The notes under the pieces are model-generated. The model saw only the letters and a program-made list of their open reading frames with translations. It was not told where the DNA came from and searched no databases. This document shows positions 39,186 to 51,569 of a DNA stretch of 64,000 nucleotides, piece after piece. Made by a program: the position numbers and the translations under genes. The stretch lies in the NCBI GenBank assembly GCA_035578905.1, contig JAQJVL010000514.1:482501-546500 (forward strand), written 5' to 3'. How positions within the stretch are numbered: position 1 is the stretch's first letter; each line of letters opens with the position of its first letter. Origin of the DNA: Stictocephala bisonia. Its lineage: Eukaryota > Arthropoda > Insecta > Hemiptera > Membracidae.

Positions 39186-39669
39186 AATATACTAATTCCT
39201 GGCCAAGTGCCCTTTAACCTAACCTAAAGTTCATACTATGGGTGATTAAAACATTATTTAAAATGTAATAAAATGTTTTATTTTACATATAAAGTTGTTG
39301 GCTACTAAAAGTTACATAAAAACTGTGAGTAAAAATACTTATAGAAGTTTACATCACAATTTCACATTTAAGAAACAGTTTCTTGTTGCAGTGAGTATTC
39401 CATATTAGAAGAAGTAGCCAGCTTTTTCTAGTAAGGTCCTTTGTCACATTTTGATGTAACGGCAATCTGGAATAAAAACATTATATTTAGATTTACACAT
39501 TCACATTATAATAAAGTACTGTACCGGTATGTATTGTGGTAGGTCGCGTGTAATATATTTAAAATAGGGTGAATTATTATATAGCTAATCCTACCTACCA
39601 TAGTTATTTTTGTCTTGTTACCTCTTTTACTTTGGGAGAGATTGTAGTCATTGAATTATCACCGTCAGT

Positions 39670-39785
39670 GTCTGAATAGTTACATCCCAATAGTGTCAAC
39701 ATCACTGTCTCCATCAGACATGCCATCCAAATCACTACCATCCATTTCATCCAGAACATTAGTAAGGTATTTATCTGGAACTAGA
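39670..39785 (-). pseudogene. Acidic N-terminal remnant of a piggyBac transposase
   Basis: The minus strand reads VLDEMDGSDLDGMSDGDSD followed by VDTIGM and a stop. Acidic DS-rich N-termini are usual in piggyBac transposases, and the location inside a TTAA-bounded element agrees. The DDD catalytic core was not found on either side of the Helitrons, so nothing functional remains. Weak on its own. Confidence 0.4.
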
Positions 39786-39829
39786 AAAAAATATAACATA
39801 TAAATAGTCTAGAGCTCAAATTTCAATTA

Positions 39830-40462
39830 TCTATATTTATAAAAGAGGATGTTTGTATATATATATATATCTATATTTATAAAAGAGGATGTGTTTGAAT
39901 ATATGATATATGTTTGAAGTTTATGCGCTGCCAAACCATCCAACCGATCGCCATGAAACTTTAGGATGTTGTCCTGTATACTCCCGAGATGGTTTCTGTG
40001 AAGTTTGATGCAGATCCGTCCACAGGGTCCTGACCCACGGGCTCCTAAAGATCCCATGTTATTCAAATGGAGAATCTGAATTGTTTACAAAAAAAATATG
40101 ACTGTGTGGTTTAATGTAGTTTCACATGCCATAAGCAGATTGAAGTTCTCACAACAACAGTACTGTATATGTTTTGATTTATTGTAGTTCTACATTTCAC
40201 CTTGATAGTGTAGCACACACTACTTTTACTTGATCAAGTGATCTGTATTTGGTGTTAACCTTTTTTCTTCGGTAATTAAAACATGTGGTGAAACGTGAAA
40301 ATAAAAAATAAATAATTATTTGTTTTGCAGTTTACTTTTTATGACATGCCTCCTAAAAAATCTAATATTGGTAGAAGAAGCAAAAATGCTCGAATTCTTT
40401 CAGCCATTAGGTTCTAAATCAAACTTAATATTATGACCGGCAAAGCGGGCGGGTACAGCTAG
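39830..40462 (+). mobile_element. Non-autonomous Helitron with a swapped 3' end
   Basis: Two successive 5' termini (TCTATATTTATAAAAGAG) occur at 39830 and 39870. The sequence then follows the autonomous copy through the 5' leader and the start of its protein (MPPKKSNIGRRSKNARIL). At about 40411 it jumps to a different 3' terminus, CGGGCGGGTACAGCTAG, ending at 40462. The last four bases, CTAG, are Helitron-like, but the terminal block differs from the family's usual 3' end. Confidence 0.82.
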
Positions 40463-43400
40463 TATATATATATATATATATGTTTGAAGTTTATGCGCTG
40501 CCAAACCATCCAACCGATCGCCATGAAACTTTAGGATGTTGTCCTGTATACTCCCGAGATGGTTTCTGTGAATTTTGATGCAGATCCGTCCACAGGGTCC
40601 TGACCCACGGGCTCCTAAAGATCCCATGTTATTCAAATGGAGAATCTGAATTGTTTACAAAAAACATATGACTGTGTGGTTTAATGTAGTTTCACATGCC
40701 ATAAGCAGATTGAAGTTCTCACAACAACAGTACTGTATATGTTTTGATTTATTGTAGTTCTACATTTCACCTTGAGAGTGTAGCACACACTACTTTTACT
40801 TGATCAAGTGATCTGTATTTGGTGTTAACCTTTTTTTCTTCGGTAATTAAAACATGTGGTGAAACGTGAAAATAAAAAATAAATAATTATTTGTTTTGCA
40901 GTTTACTTTTTATGACATGCCTCCTAAAAAATCTAATATTGGTAGAAGAAGCAAAAATGCTCGAATTCTTTCAGCTATTAGAGCTGCTGAAACATCTAGA
41001 GAGACAGAAGCACGCTTGGAAGCTGCCCGAATAAGGGCATCATCTTCAAGAGCTGCTGAAACCCCTGCAGAGCGGGAAGCATGACTTGAAGACCTGCGAG
41101 AACGAGCTTCAACATCAAGAGATGCTGAAACGCCCACAGAACGGGAAGCACGACTTGAAGACCTGCGAGAACGAGCTTCGATGTTAAGAGATGCTGAAAC
41201 GCCCACAGAACGGGAAGCACGACTTGAAAACCTGCGAGAACGAGCTTCGATGTCAAGAGATGCCGAAACGCCCACAGAACGGGAAGCACGACTTGAAGAC
41301 CTGCGAGAACGAGCTTCGATTTCAAGAGATGCCGAAATACCCGCAGAACGAGATGCTCGACGTACCATTGAACGTATACGTCAGAATCAAACAAGAACAC
41401 GAGTTAATCTCAATAAAGCTGCGTTCAATTATGACAACACCATTCATTATAACATGCATAGCGATATTGCTATTGGTCCGATGTCTACTTTATGCCCATA
41501 CTGTCACGCTTTAAAGTTAAAAAAATTATCATCCGGAATGTGCTGCTCGAATGGTAAAGTAAATTTACCACCATTGGATGAACCACCAGAAAAACTCTTT
41601 TCTTATCTGGCAGGATCTTCTCGAGAGTCCAAACACTTTCTGCAACATATTCGGAAATATAATTCTTGCTTTCAAATTACATCGATTGGGGCATCAAATA
41701 TAGTGCGATATGGTAATTTCACGCCGACATTCAAAGTGCAAGGACAAGTATACCATCAAATAGGTTCTCTTCTTCCAGTACATGAAGAAGATCCGGTGTT
41801 TTTGCAAATTTATTTCATTGACAATATAGAGGAAGAACTTGATCGCCGATGCGCCTTTAGTATAGCCCTAAACAGGGAAATAGTCGCTGAAATACGTGCT
41901 TTACTTCATGAGCATAACCGGTTGGTCCGAGATTTTAAATTGCATTTGAAAACCCAAGTACAGACGACTTCAAGGTTATTATCAGGGCAGACAAAACACC
42001 AACAAATGAACATACAAGAAGATTTAATGCTCAAATGGCCCCTGAGGTAGCAGCTGTGGTTGTTGGAACAGAAATTACTCGACGAGATATTGTTATCAGC
42101 AAGCGAGATGGAACCAAACATCGAGTTTCTGAAACACACCGATCTTATGATGCTCTTCAATATCCCATCGTGTTTCCACGAGGAGAAGATGGATATCACC
42201 TCGAACTTTATCAAATACTGTAAATCCTGGAACAGGAAATGCGACTTCAAAAAAAGTTAGTTGCAAAGATTTTTATGCGCATCGTATCATGATTAGAGAT
42301 CAGCAGACAAACCACCTTTTGCAGTGTCGACAGCTCTTCCAACAATTTATTGTTGATATGTACGCCAAAGTTGAAAGCGAACGACTGAACTACATTCGTT
42401 TTAACCAGTCAAAGCTGTGAGTCGAACAGTATATACATCTGAGGGATGCAGTTGCCAATGACAGAGCAGCTGCTGATGTTGGGCAGAAAGTTATTCTTCC
42501 AGCATCTTACACTGGAAGTCCAAGGCATATGCATGAGTATGCACAAGATGCTTTAACATATGTTCGGAAGTATGGACGCCCTGATCTTTTTATCACATTT
42601 ACATGTAATCCGTCCTGGACTGATATAACCGAATTACTCATGCAGGGCCAGCAACCATGTCATCGGCACGACATAACGGCAAGGGTCTTCAAGCAAAAGT
42701 TGATTCGTTTCATGGACATAATCACTAAAAACCATATATATGGTCAGACTCGATGCTGGATGTACTCCGTAGAGTGGCAGAAAAGAGGCCTGCCTCATGC
42801 ACATATTTTGATATGGTTAGTTGATAACATTGCCCCAACACAGATTGATGACACAATAAGTGCCGAACTTCCTCATCCAGTGGAAGATTCAGAGTTATTT
42901 GCGATTGTGAAGAAAAATGTGATCCATGGACCATGTGGGGTTCATAACCCAAATTCACCGTGCATGAAAGATGGAAAATGTACGAAGAATTATCCACGTG
43001 CCATGATAAGAGAGACGCAGACCGGTGGAGATGGTTATCCGCAATACAGACGGAGATGTCCAGAAGATGGTGGGTACACAGTAACCATTAGTGTTAATGG
43101 CATAGACTTCGAAATTGATAATAGGTGGATAGTGCCATACTCTCCCATGCTTTTAAAATCTTTCAATGCTCACATCAACGTAGAATACTGCAATTCGGTT
43201 AAGTCGATCAAGTACATATGCAAATATGTCAATAAAGGAAGTGACATGGCAGTTTTTGGACTTGAAAATCCTAATGCCCCGTAGATGAAATTGAACAATT
43301 TCAAATAGGACAGTATATTAGCAGTAATGAAGCTGTGTGGCGAATTCTTGGTTTCGACATCCATGAGCGCTTTCCTGCCGTCATGCATCTCAGCGTATAT

Positions 43401-45657
43401 TTGGAAAACGGCCAACGAGTGTATTTCACGGAAGAGAATGCTGCCCAGAGAGCTTTAGAACCACAAAACACTACTTTGACCGCATTTTTCAAGCTGTGTG
43501 AAGCTGACACCTTTGCGAAAACCTTACTGTATCCTGAGGTTTCGCACTACTATACTTGGAATACCAGTACTAAAATGTTTCACAAAAGAAAACGAGGTGA
43601 CCATCATCATGCAGTGGATGGCATATTTTCAACTGACACTTTGGGACGAGTTTACACAGTGCATCCAAGTAACAGTGAGTGCTACTACCTACGAATGTTG
43701 CTCCATGTAGTAAAAAGGCCAACTTCCTTTAAAAGACCTGAAAACGGTTGAAGGACAAGTTTGTCAGACATTTAGAGAAGCGTGTTCCAATCTTGGTTTG
43801 CTAGAAAATGATTCCCATTGGGACAACACACTTGCTGAGGAATCTGAAACACGTAATGCCCAGCAGATACGGACTCTCTTTGCCATAATCTTAACAGCTT
43901 GCGCTCCTTCAAATTCACAGCATCTTTGGGAAAAGCATAAAGAGAGTATGAGCGAGGACATCCTCCTCCGATTACGCAGAATTAATCCTGGCTTAGAAGT
44001 GCAGTATTCAGAAGATGTTTTCAATGAAGCGCTTATTTCACTTGAGGATGTATGTATTTCCATAAACAACAAAATGCTCAATGAAATCGGGCTGCGTTCA
44101 CCGGAAAGAAACAGAAATGGCGTTCCTGATAAAGAGTTGTTATAGGAAACACAGTACAACATAACTGAACTAAAAGTGTACGTTGAAACCCAAGAAAAAA
44201 TACTAACTAACGATCAAAAGCTCGTATACGACACACAGTCATGCACTATGTTCGAGAGGGGAATGGTGGCCTTCTTTTCATTGACGCTCCAGGTGGCACA
44301 GGAAAAACGTTTTTGTTTAATTTATTACTGGCAAAAATTAGGGTGAACAAAAATATTGCTCTGGCTGTGGCTTCATCTGGAATCGCAGCCACTTTGCTTG
44401 AAGGAGGACGCACGGCGCACTTGGCTTTCAAATTACCATTGAATTTAAATCAAACAGCAAATTATCAATGCAATATCAGTAAAACATCTGGAATGGCAAC
44501 TTTGCTCCAAACATGCCAGCTTATTATATGGGATGAGTGCACCATGGCCCATAAAAAAGCGCTAGAGGCACTTGACCACACTCTTAAAGATTTTAGAAAC
44601 TATAAAAGGCTAATGGGTGGAGCATTAATACTGCTCGCCGGTGATTTCCGCCAGACTTTGCCAGTTATACCAAGGTCAACGCCAGCAGATGAGCTGAACG
44701 CATGCCTTAAGAATTCCTCCTTATGGAGACATGTGAAAAAATTAACACTGTCAACTAATATGCGGGTGCATTTACTACAGGATAATTCCGCAGAGCACTT
44801 TGCTAAGCAACTTTTGGATATGGGAAACTTCCACTTGATCCCCTAACAAAAGAAATAATTTCCCAACAAACTTTTGCCAGATGCAATCATCACTCGAGGA
44901 TCTAGAGAAAAACATTTTCCCGGACATTGCTATTAATTTAAGAGATCACAATTGGCTTTGTGAGAGAGCAATCTTAGCTCCAAAAAATTATGATGTGAAT
45001 CGTATCAGTATAAAGATACAATCAAAAATTCCCGGTGTTGCGACGGAATACAAGTCAATTGACACATTTGTCGAAGAGGAACAATCAATAAACTATCCAA
45101 CAGAATTTCTAAATTCATTAGAGCCTCCTGGAATGCCACCGCATACATTGAATTTGAAAGTCGGTTCGCCAATATTGCTTCTTCAAAATTTGAACTCCCC
45201 AAAACTGTGCAACAGGACTAGACTTACTGTAAAAAAACTAACGCCCAATTTGATTGAAGCAAAAATATTGAACGGAAAATGCAAAGGAGAAGGTGTGCTG
45301 ATACCAAGGATTCCGATGTTTTGCTGATTTGCCATTCAATTTTAAACGGCTCCAATTTCCTGTGCGACTTGCTTTCGCAATAACTATTAATAAATCTCAA
45401 GGACAGTCATTGCGTGTTGCTGCAATAAATTTAAGTAATCCATGTTTTTCACATGGACAGCTCTACGTCGCTTGCTTGAGAGTAGGCTCACCAAAAAACC
45501 TTTACATTTATACACCAAATAAGAAGACCAAAAATATTGTTTACCCTCTTGCACTCATTTAATAAATAATGGTTTTTTCTATAATTCTTTTTATTGCTTT
45601 ATTTTGGTATGTCAATGAAAAATGAAAGGCGAGACAACGTCCATCAGGTTCAGCTAG
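40463..45657 (+). mobile_element. Decayed autonomous Helitron
   Basis: It carries the Rep-helicase gene and ends with the family 3' terminus GGTTCAGCTAG at 45654-45657, followed by T. Its own TC 5' end is missing: the sequence enters from a TA repeat directly after the preceding copy's CTAG, so the two copies look joined by recombination in the TA tract. About 5.2 kb. Rolling-circle replication-type transposon. Confidence 0.93.
40917..45562 (+). pseudogene. Helitron Rep-helicase (RepHel), multiply broken
   Basis: The enzyme nicks, strand-transfers and unwinds DNA for Helitron transposition. Domains in order: a start MPPKKSNIGRR; five 23-residue repeats of the ETPTEREARLEDLRERAS type; a zinc-finger-like CPYCHA...CC region at 41490-41550; the Helitron-like N domain; the HUH nuclease at 42529-43284 with RGLPHAHILIWL (HUH) and YICKYVNKG (the two-tyrosine site); then a Pif1-type helicase with Walker A DAPGGTGKTF (44288) and IIWDEC (Walker B, 44526), ending with TINKSQGQSL and FSHGQLYVACLRV. 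Breaks include TGA at 41082, a frameshift near 41960, a shift near 42220, TGA at 42418, and shifts or stops near 43281, 43735, 44145, 44230, 44840 and 45327. At least two stops (41082, 42418) look like CGA to TGA. Not functional. Confidence 0.95.
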
Positions 45658-46301
45658 TAATAACTATACTAGATAAAAAGAGGAATCATAAAACATTTAT
45701 ATTATTTTACTATGTTAAGACCCACTGTCTATTTAAACGGACATGTGAAAAATCATACTTCACTTAAGTGAGACCCAGTGTTCTTTTAAAAGGACAAACT
45801 TATTACATTTCTCCATGACAAATGATAATAATTATTTATATAATAATACTTTTATATTATAGCAACTATACCATATTTAGTATAAATATATAGGATACAG
45901 CTAAAAAGCATCTGTTTTATACTTACAAAAGTAATTTTGAAACAGTGTTTTTTGACATCTTCACAAATGACCCTCCAGTAGTTTGTAGGTTATGTAGCAA
46001 CAAGTTTAACTCCCATGTGCTTTCAATATTGTGAGTCTGCTAAAAAGACAGAGCTGCCAACCTTTCCAAACAAACATTCTTTTTTCCCTGTTAATGTTCT
46101 TAAAATTAGTGTCCTTTTAATAGGACATCAGGACTTAATTGGAGTTTCGGGTAAAAACTGCTGGGACTCAAGAAACAAATATATTTTGTACTTTTAAAAG
46201 GACATCAGGACTCTAAGACTACTTTAAGTAATCTTCCATCAGGACTCAACTCAAGTTATTTTAGTGTCCTTTGAAAAGGTCATGGGGACTCAGGAGGTTA
46301 A

Positions 46302-46735
46302 AACGCACATTTGGAAAATGACGATGTATTGGCCACGTGAATTAAAACTCTTATAAAAATCTAGCTAAGCAGTCCTTGAATTAGAATCTGTGTAGGAATA
46401 CTGTAGATGGTTGAGGTTTACAAGTGCCAAACAATTGAAGAAGAAATGGGAACATTTGGAGAGACAATCAAACATTTTTTCTACATCTGTATCAATAACC
46501 GTTATTGAAATACAGGTTTCTTGAACCGTACTTTCGTGAGCTGAACCGTATGCCTCAATTCCGCACCCTAACTTCGACCCCTGGAACTATACCCAGCCCA
46601 CTACAACTATCCTAGCTGGCAAGTGTATCAACTATTTATTTGTTACCGATCATAACTGGAAAACAAACCTTACTACTCTAAGATAGGGAACCTCAATAAA
46701 CCAAATTCAGCATCAACACTACCTAGTAAGGAAGC
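46302..46735. other. Non-coding spacer between TTAA elements
   Basis: Nothing recognisable. Confidence 0.5.
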
Positions 46736-47338
46736 TTAACCATTTGAATGCCAGGAGTTTTGCCTAGTATGCATGCGAAAAAGCCCAGCCTCAGCGCTAT
46801 GTAGTTGTGCGAGAAAACCCAGGCCGATATTAACAGTTTTGCATCTGTTTGGAAAAAAAAACGGTATAGCTTCATTATTTCGTGGTAAAAATTAATATTT
46901 TTTCTTTTGTTTTATTTATTAAACTATATTCTAGTTAAAAGTAGTTATAGTGTTACGCCAATAAAAAATCATATTTTTAAATGAAGAAAACTTTTACTAA
47001 CCACAACATTCTACATATATTTTCAGGTTTGATTTAAATTTTTTCAGTAAAAAATTCCTCACTGTTTTTTTTTTTTTTTTAATAGGGCATATTTTTATAC
47101 ATAGACACAAAAATGAAAACTTCTATCTTCAAAAATAAAGATTTAAAGATTTTCTTCAACTTATTGCAACTTTCTATTTTTTCATTTGCTGTATAATAAC
47201 TTAAGTCAAAAGTTAATATACTATTAATGTTTCTAGTATTCTTTACAATTAATGTTTCTAGGCCCATTTTAATAACGCTGTTCTTAGTTTCACAAAAATA
47301 AAATAATATTTACAAAAACTTATTGACTATTTTATATA

Positions 47339-48672
47339 CGAGGGCTATTCAGAAAGTAAGAAACGTTTTGGAATTAAAATTAAACCAAGTACAAGAACAA
47401 AATTTTATTATATACATTTGAAAGAGGGACTAAAATACTACTTCTCTACATAGTCACCATTCAAATTCAGGCACTTATCGTAGTGGTGGACAAGCTTCGA
47501 AATCCCTGCGTCAAAGAATTCTGCCACCTGTGATCTCAGCCACGCGGTGACGCTTTCCTGGAGCTCCTCGTCGTTGTCAAACTGCTGCGTTGCCAGCCAA
47601 GTCTTCATTTTTGGGAATAAGTGAAAATCACTTGGAGCAAGATCAGGACTGTAGGGTGGGCGAGGAAAAACTTCCCACTGGAATGAGTTTATCAATTCTT
47701 GTGTCCGGATTGCCGTGTGAGGTCGTGCATTGTCATGCAAAAACAAAATTTTTGGTGACAATTTTCCTCGGTGCTTGTTTTGGATTGCTCTCCTGAAGTT
47801 CTGCAATGTTTGGCAGTACCGATCAGAGTTTATGGTAGCACCACGCTCGAGATAATCAATAAAAAGAACACCTTGCCTGTCCCAGAACACTGTTGCCATG
47901 ATTTTCCTTGCCGACAGAGTTTGAAGACATTTTCGTGGCTTTTTAGGGTAACTTGTGTGCCCCCACTCCATGGACTGTAATTTCGTCTCGAAATTGACGT
48001 GTTTTACCCAGGTTTCATCTCCCGTTACGATACAATCCAATAGCGCATCACCATGATCGTGGTAGGCCTCCAAAAACGTCAAAGCTGCCCCCATTCTTTG
48101 TTCTTTATGGCCATCCGTAAGCATTTTTGGTACCCATCTTGCACAAAACTTATGGTAGCCTAGCTTCTTTGTAACAATTTCAAACAATAAAATCCGTGAA
48201 ACTTGTGGAAAACATAGAGCAAGCTCAGTTATTGTGAAACGGCGGCTTTCCCTAACCTTTTCATCAACTTTGGCGACCAGATCGTCAGTCAAGATGCTCG
48301 GACGTCCACTCTTCTCTTGATCGTGAACGTCGGTTCGGCCATTTTTGAACTGGATACACCACTTGCGGACAGAACTTTCATTCATTATGTTGTTCCCGTA
48401 CACTGCACACAATTCCCGATGAATCTCTATTGGTTTTAAGTTTTTTGCTAACAAAAACGTATCACAGACGGCACCTCACAACTGGCGGGATTTTCTATTG
48501 CAGCACACATTTTAAATTTGAATATAAAAAAAACGGGCACCGCAACAATGCTTCAATTGTCACGGCTGGAAGCCGACTGAGGAGCCAAGCAGAACGACAC
48601 AAAGATGAACGCGATCTGCGCGCGCCTGGCGGCGTTAGATGGAAACGTTCCTTACTTTCTGAATGGCCCTTG
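47339..48672 (-). mobile_element. mariner element, nearly complete
   Basis: Inverted ends CGAGGGCTATTCAGAAAGTA (left) and, on the minus strand, CAAGGGCCATTCAGAAAGTA (right), with TA at both flanks (47337-47338, 48673-48674). At 1334 bp it is full length for mariner, with a transposase that is nearly open throughout. Confidence 0.96.
47438..48510 (-). pseudogene. mariner transposase with one frameshift
   Basis: DDD-type cut-and-paste transposase. An ATG at 48510 (MCAAIENPASCEV) opens a frame that fails at an A5 run (48453-48457) beside the codons for RF/LLAKN; one base too few shifts it. After that 337 residues are uninterrupted. The paired helix-turn-helix region covers IHRELCAVYG through SGRPSILTDD. 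WVPKML is the family's WVPHEL box. The catalytic triad sits in VTGDETW, LHDNARPHT and YSPDLAPSDFHLFP, with 34 residues between the second and third aspartates (D34D of mariner). The mariner clade was not assigned. Only the slip keeps it from being intact, so it is young or recently active. Confidence 0.94.
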
Positions 48673-49146
48673 TATTTAGGTAAAAAAACTAAAAAATTAT
48701 GGAATGACAGTAGGGATAAAGCCCCTTTTTACATGTTTTGTAAATAAATCGGCTTTTTTCTTTTCCCTCCTACCTGAGTCACAAATATAAAGGTGACAAC
48801 ACTAAAACGCTAAAATAAACTAGATCCAAATGTAAAAGTCATGGATAATCAAAAAATAACACTAGTCCAATAAAACAGCTGATTGACAAAAGCTCACGAC
48901 GTTGCCATTACCATATAAATTACAAATTATTTAATGTATTACATAATACAATGACCACGCACTATACCAATTTATTTATAAAAACATTGGTCTTTCGTCA
49001 TTACATTTACAAATAGTTTAACAGAGAATAGCCTCATAATTAATAATAAATTACAATTTTTTGCCACGTCCTCCTAGTCGGACATGGGTTTTATCACACC
49101 ATTTTGCCGCGTCCTCCTAGTTGGATGTTAGCACTCAAAGGGTTAA

Positions 49147-49611
49147 CTTTTATGTTCTGAAATGAATCTACCCCACCCTTCGCCACTGCCTGGCTCATCA
49201 TGTAGTGTTTTGGAGAAGCAACCAATGGGATGAACAAAGTAATGACGCCAGCAGTTTTCAGGATTCTTGATTACAGTAGTGTGACTATACTGAATAAAGG
49301 GAAGATTTACTTTGACAACGCATTACAAATTTAATCCATAAGAAGATGAAGTGAGCTCAAAAACCTCCTCAGTGAACTTTATAACGAAATGAACTGCTTT
49401 GGTGTAAATGGTCTTCTAACCGTATCAAAGCATGTAAATAAAATAAAATATCTATTCGAAAGCTTGTCAGTAATATTAAAACCCTGTTAGTGAAGGCTTA
49501 AAGTAACCAACTTTAAACTAAGCCTCAAAACCAAGCCGCATAAATTACTGAATAACTGCAGGTTAATTGAAGTTTCCCTGATCTGCCCAAGTAGTTAAAT
49601 TTTACAATGTT
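49147..49611. other. Non-coding spacer
   Basis: Nothing recognisable. Confidence 0.5.
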
Positions 49612-49615
49612 TTAA

Positions 49616-50393
49616 CCCTTAAAGCGCCATTTATACAATGCCTATTTCCATTAAGCGCTAATTTATTGTAAAAAATCATAATTTTATTTTTGTAGTTGCT
49701 CATTTTTTATTGTTCTGTACAGGAAAATTAAAGACATGATAACATTTTGAAACATTAATTAGCTTACTTTACCTTTTTTCTTATATATGAGTATGTAAAT
49801 AAGCAAACTTTTACTTGAAAGTAAGACTCAGGCATAGATCACTTATACAGTATGAATAAATTCAAAATATTATTACTATTAATAAAATATTTACAATTGA
49901 GTACATTTACTGTTAAAGACGGGGTCTGCACATAACACATATAATAAAAATAAGTAAATACATATAAAACTTGAATAGGATGTATTTAGTAACTTGCACA
50001 AAATCTTAAAATCAAAATCGACCGGATTATTCATATTGACACTTAAAACTAATAAATTACTAACATATATTAAACTAAAGTAATGATAAAAACAACTAAA
50101 TACACAGTTTCAAAGAGGTGAGGCGGCGGACAATGACAATGGCTCGGCTCGACAGTAGCTGCACGTTTATGCGCTTGTGGTGTTGTGCGGCGCAGCGGAA
50201 ATGTACACTGCCGGACAAAAACCAGTCTCGTAGTGATTGACAAGCCAACAAAAGGTCACGAGCCGCACAATGTGTCTCTCATGAGTCACCGCCCATAACC
50301 CAAATGCATTACCGGATTACATTAGAAACATTATTATGAAAATATTATTTTTATAATTATTACGCGTAATATGCGCTTACAGCGTGATAAGGG
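49616..50393. mobile_element. TTAA-bounded non-autonomous element (778 bp)
   Basis: TTAA at 49612-49615 and 50394-50397. The left end reads CCCTTAAAGCGC and the right end on the minus strand reads CCCTTATCACGCTGTAAGCGC, both piggyBac-like. The interior has a GC-rich patch near 50120-50230 and no transposase. Confidence 0.62.
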
Positions 50394-50397
50394 TTAA

Positions 50398-51569
50398 ACT
50401 ATCTGCAAAGTAACACAACAAAGGAAAAGGTTTTTAAAATAGACACAAAAATCACAGAAATATTAAAAAAAATTTTAATATTACATCTGCTATAGTTCTT
50501 TTTAATGTTTAAAGTAGTTTTTCATTTCATTTCATCTTCAGGAAATTATACTTTTCAAAAACATTTGATTATTTAAAACAATAAAGAGATTTGTCACAAG
50601 GTGTGAAGTATAAAAAAAATTATACATATATAGTTGAAGACAAAGACTTTTTTATCTTTAAGACTAAGAAAAATCATAAATACTATCATAAAATAAAAAA
50701 TTATACAACAAATAAATGTTTACAAAATTAAGATAATCAGATAAGGATTATTTCAGTAGTTGCAATAGCAAATAAAAGACTTGCGAAAAGAGTAAAACAG
50801 GCAAAAAGTTAACCAAATGTTTTGTGTAACATTGTGTCGTGTGAAATGTGACTGTATGTTTAATAGACTTGTCTTACTTAAAACAAATTTACTTTTATTC
50901 TTTAATATGTTAAATCAGTTATATTTGTTGAACAGTAGAAACAGGGTATATCAATTATGTATTATGTTTCACATAATTGTTATTAATATATTATTCACAG
51001 ATAAACAGAAAAGAGTCAAACATTTGTCAGAGTCTATAGAAACAAATATTCACAAATAACAAAAAGCTAGTCTTATACATTAAATATTTTTAGTAAAAGA
51101 GCCATTTTCCTGTCAATCACTTGCACTTTGTAAAAAAGAGGCTGATGATTTTTGTTCAGAAAATATAAATGGAGCTTTTGCATGATTCTGTAGGGGACAA
51201 AATAAAAACATGAGATGATCCACAACACAAAATATTCATCTTACTACTTTTATACGACAACTGTTATACATAAATATGACAGTATACCCTTTTTCACATA
51301 ATATCTCAAGTGAGATATATAAGTATGTAACATACAGAAAATAATCACATGCCGTTCACTCCTGGCACTATCAAATAAAATTATAGGAACTTTGATTGTA
51401 TTAAAATTGTATTATACTAACATTTCGTCCTTTCAACAAACCACCATAATCAATGGTAGTTTCCTTTCAACACCTGACTTTAATGGATTTGCCTTCCTTT
51501 TCCATTCCAACTAATGTTAAAAAAGTAAATAATAAATGTCTGGTCCGCTTATAACATCACTTTTGTCTT
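50398..51569 (-). other. AT-rich region 3' of the helical-protein gene
   Basis: Lies downstream of the stop codon of the minus-strand gene and probably includes its 3' UTR. A minus-strand AATAAA at 50893-50898 is one possible polyadenylation signal, but it is distant. Confidence 0.35.

Larger units (their letters stand above)
38802..46297 (-). mobile_element. piggyBac-like element hosting Helitrons
   Basis: Bounded by TTAA at 38798-38801 and 46298-46301. The ends are inverted: CCTCTTTAGTCCTGGG at the left and, on the minus strand, CCTCCTGAGTCCCCATG at the right. A 16-bp palindrome (GTCCTTTTAAAAGGAC and variants) recurs once near the left end and five times near the right. TTAA targeting plus subterminal repeats point to piggyBac. 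Most of the 7.5 kb is inserted Helitron sequence. Own coding remains are minimal. Confidence 0.72.
46740..49142. mobile_element. TTAA-bounded piggyBac-like element with mariner inside
   Basis: TTAA at 46736-46739 and 49143-49146. The left end begins CCATTTGAATGCC and the right end on the minus strand begins CCCTTTGAGTGC. Short subterminal direct repeats lie near each end (GAAAAAGCCCAGCC / GAGAAAACCCAGGCC on the left, CGTCCTCCTAGT twice on the right). Without the mariner it would be about 1.07 kb with no transposase, so it is a non-autonomous element. Confidence 0.68.
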
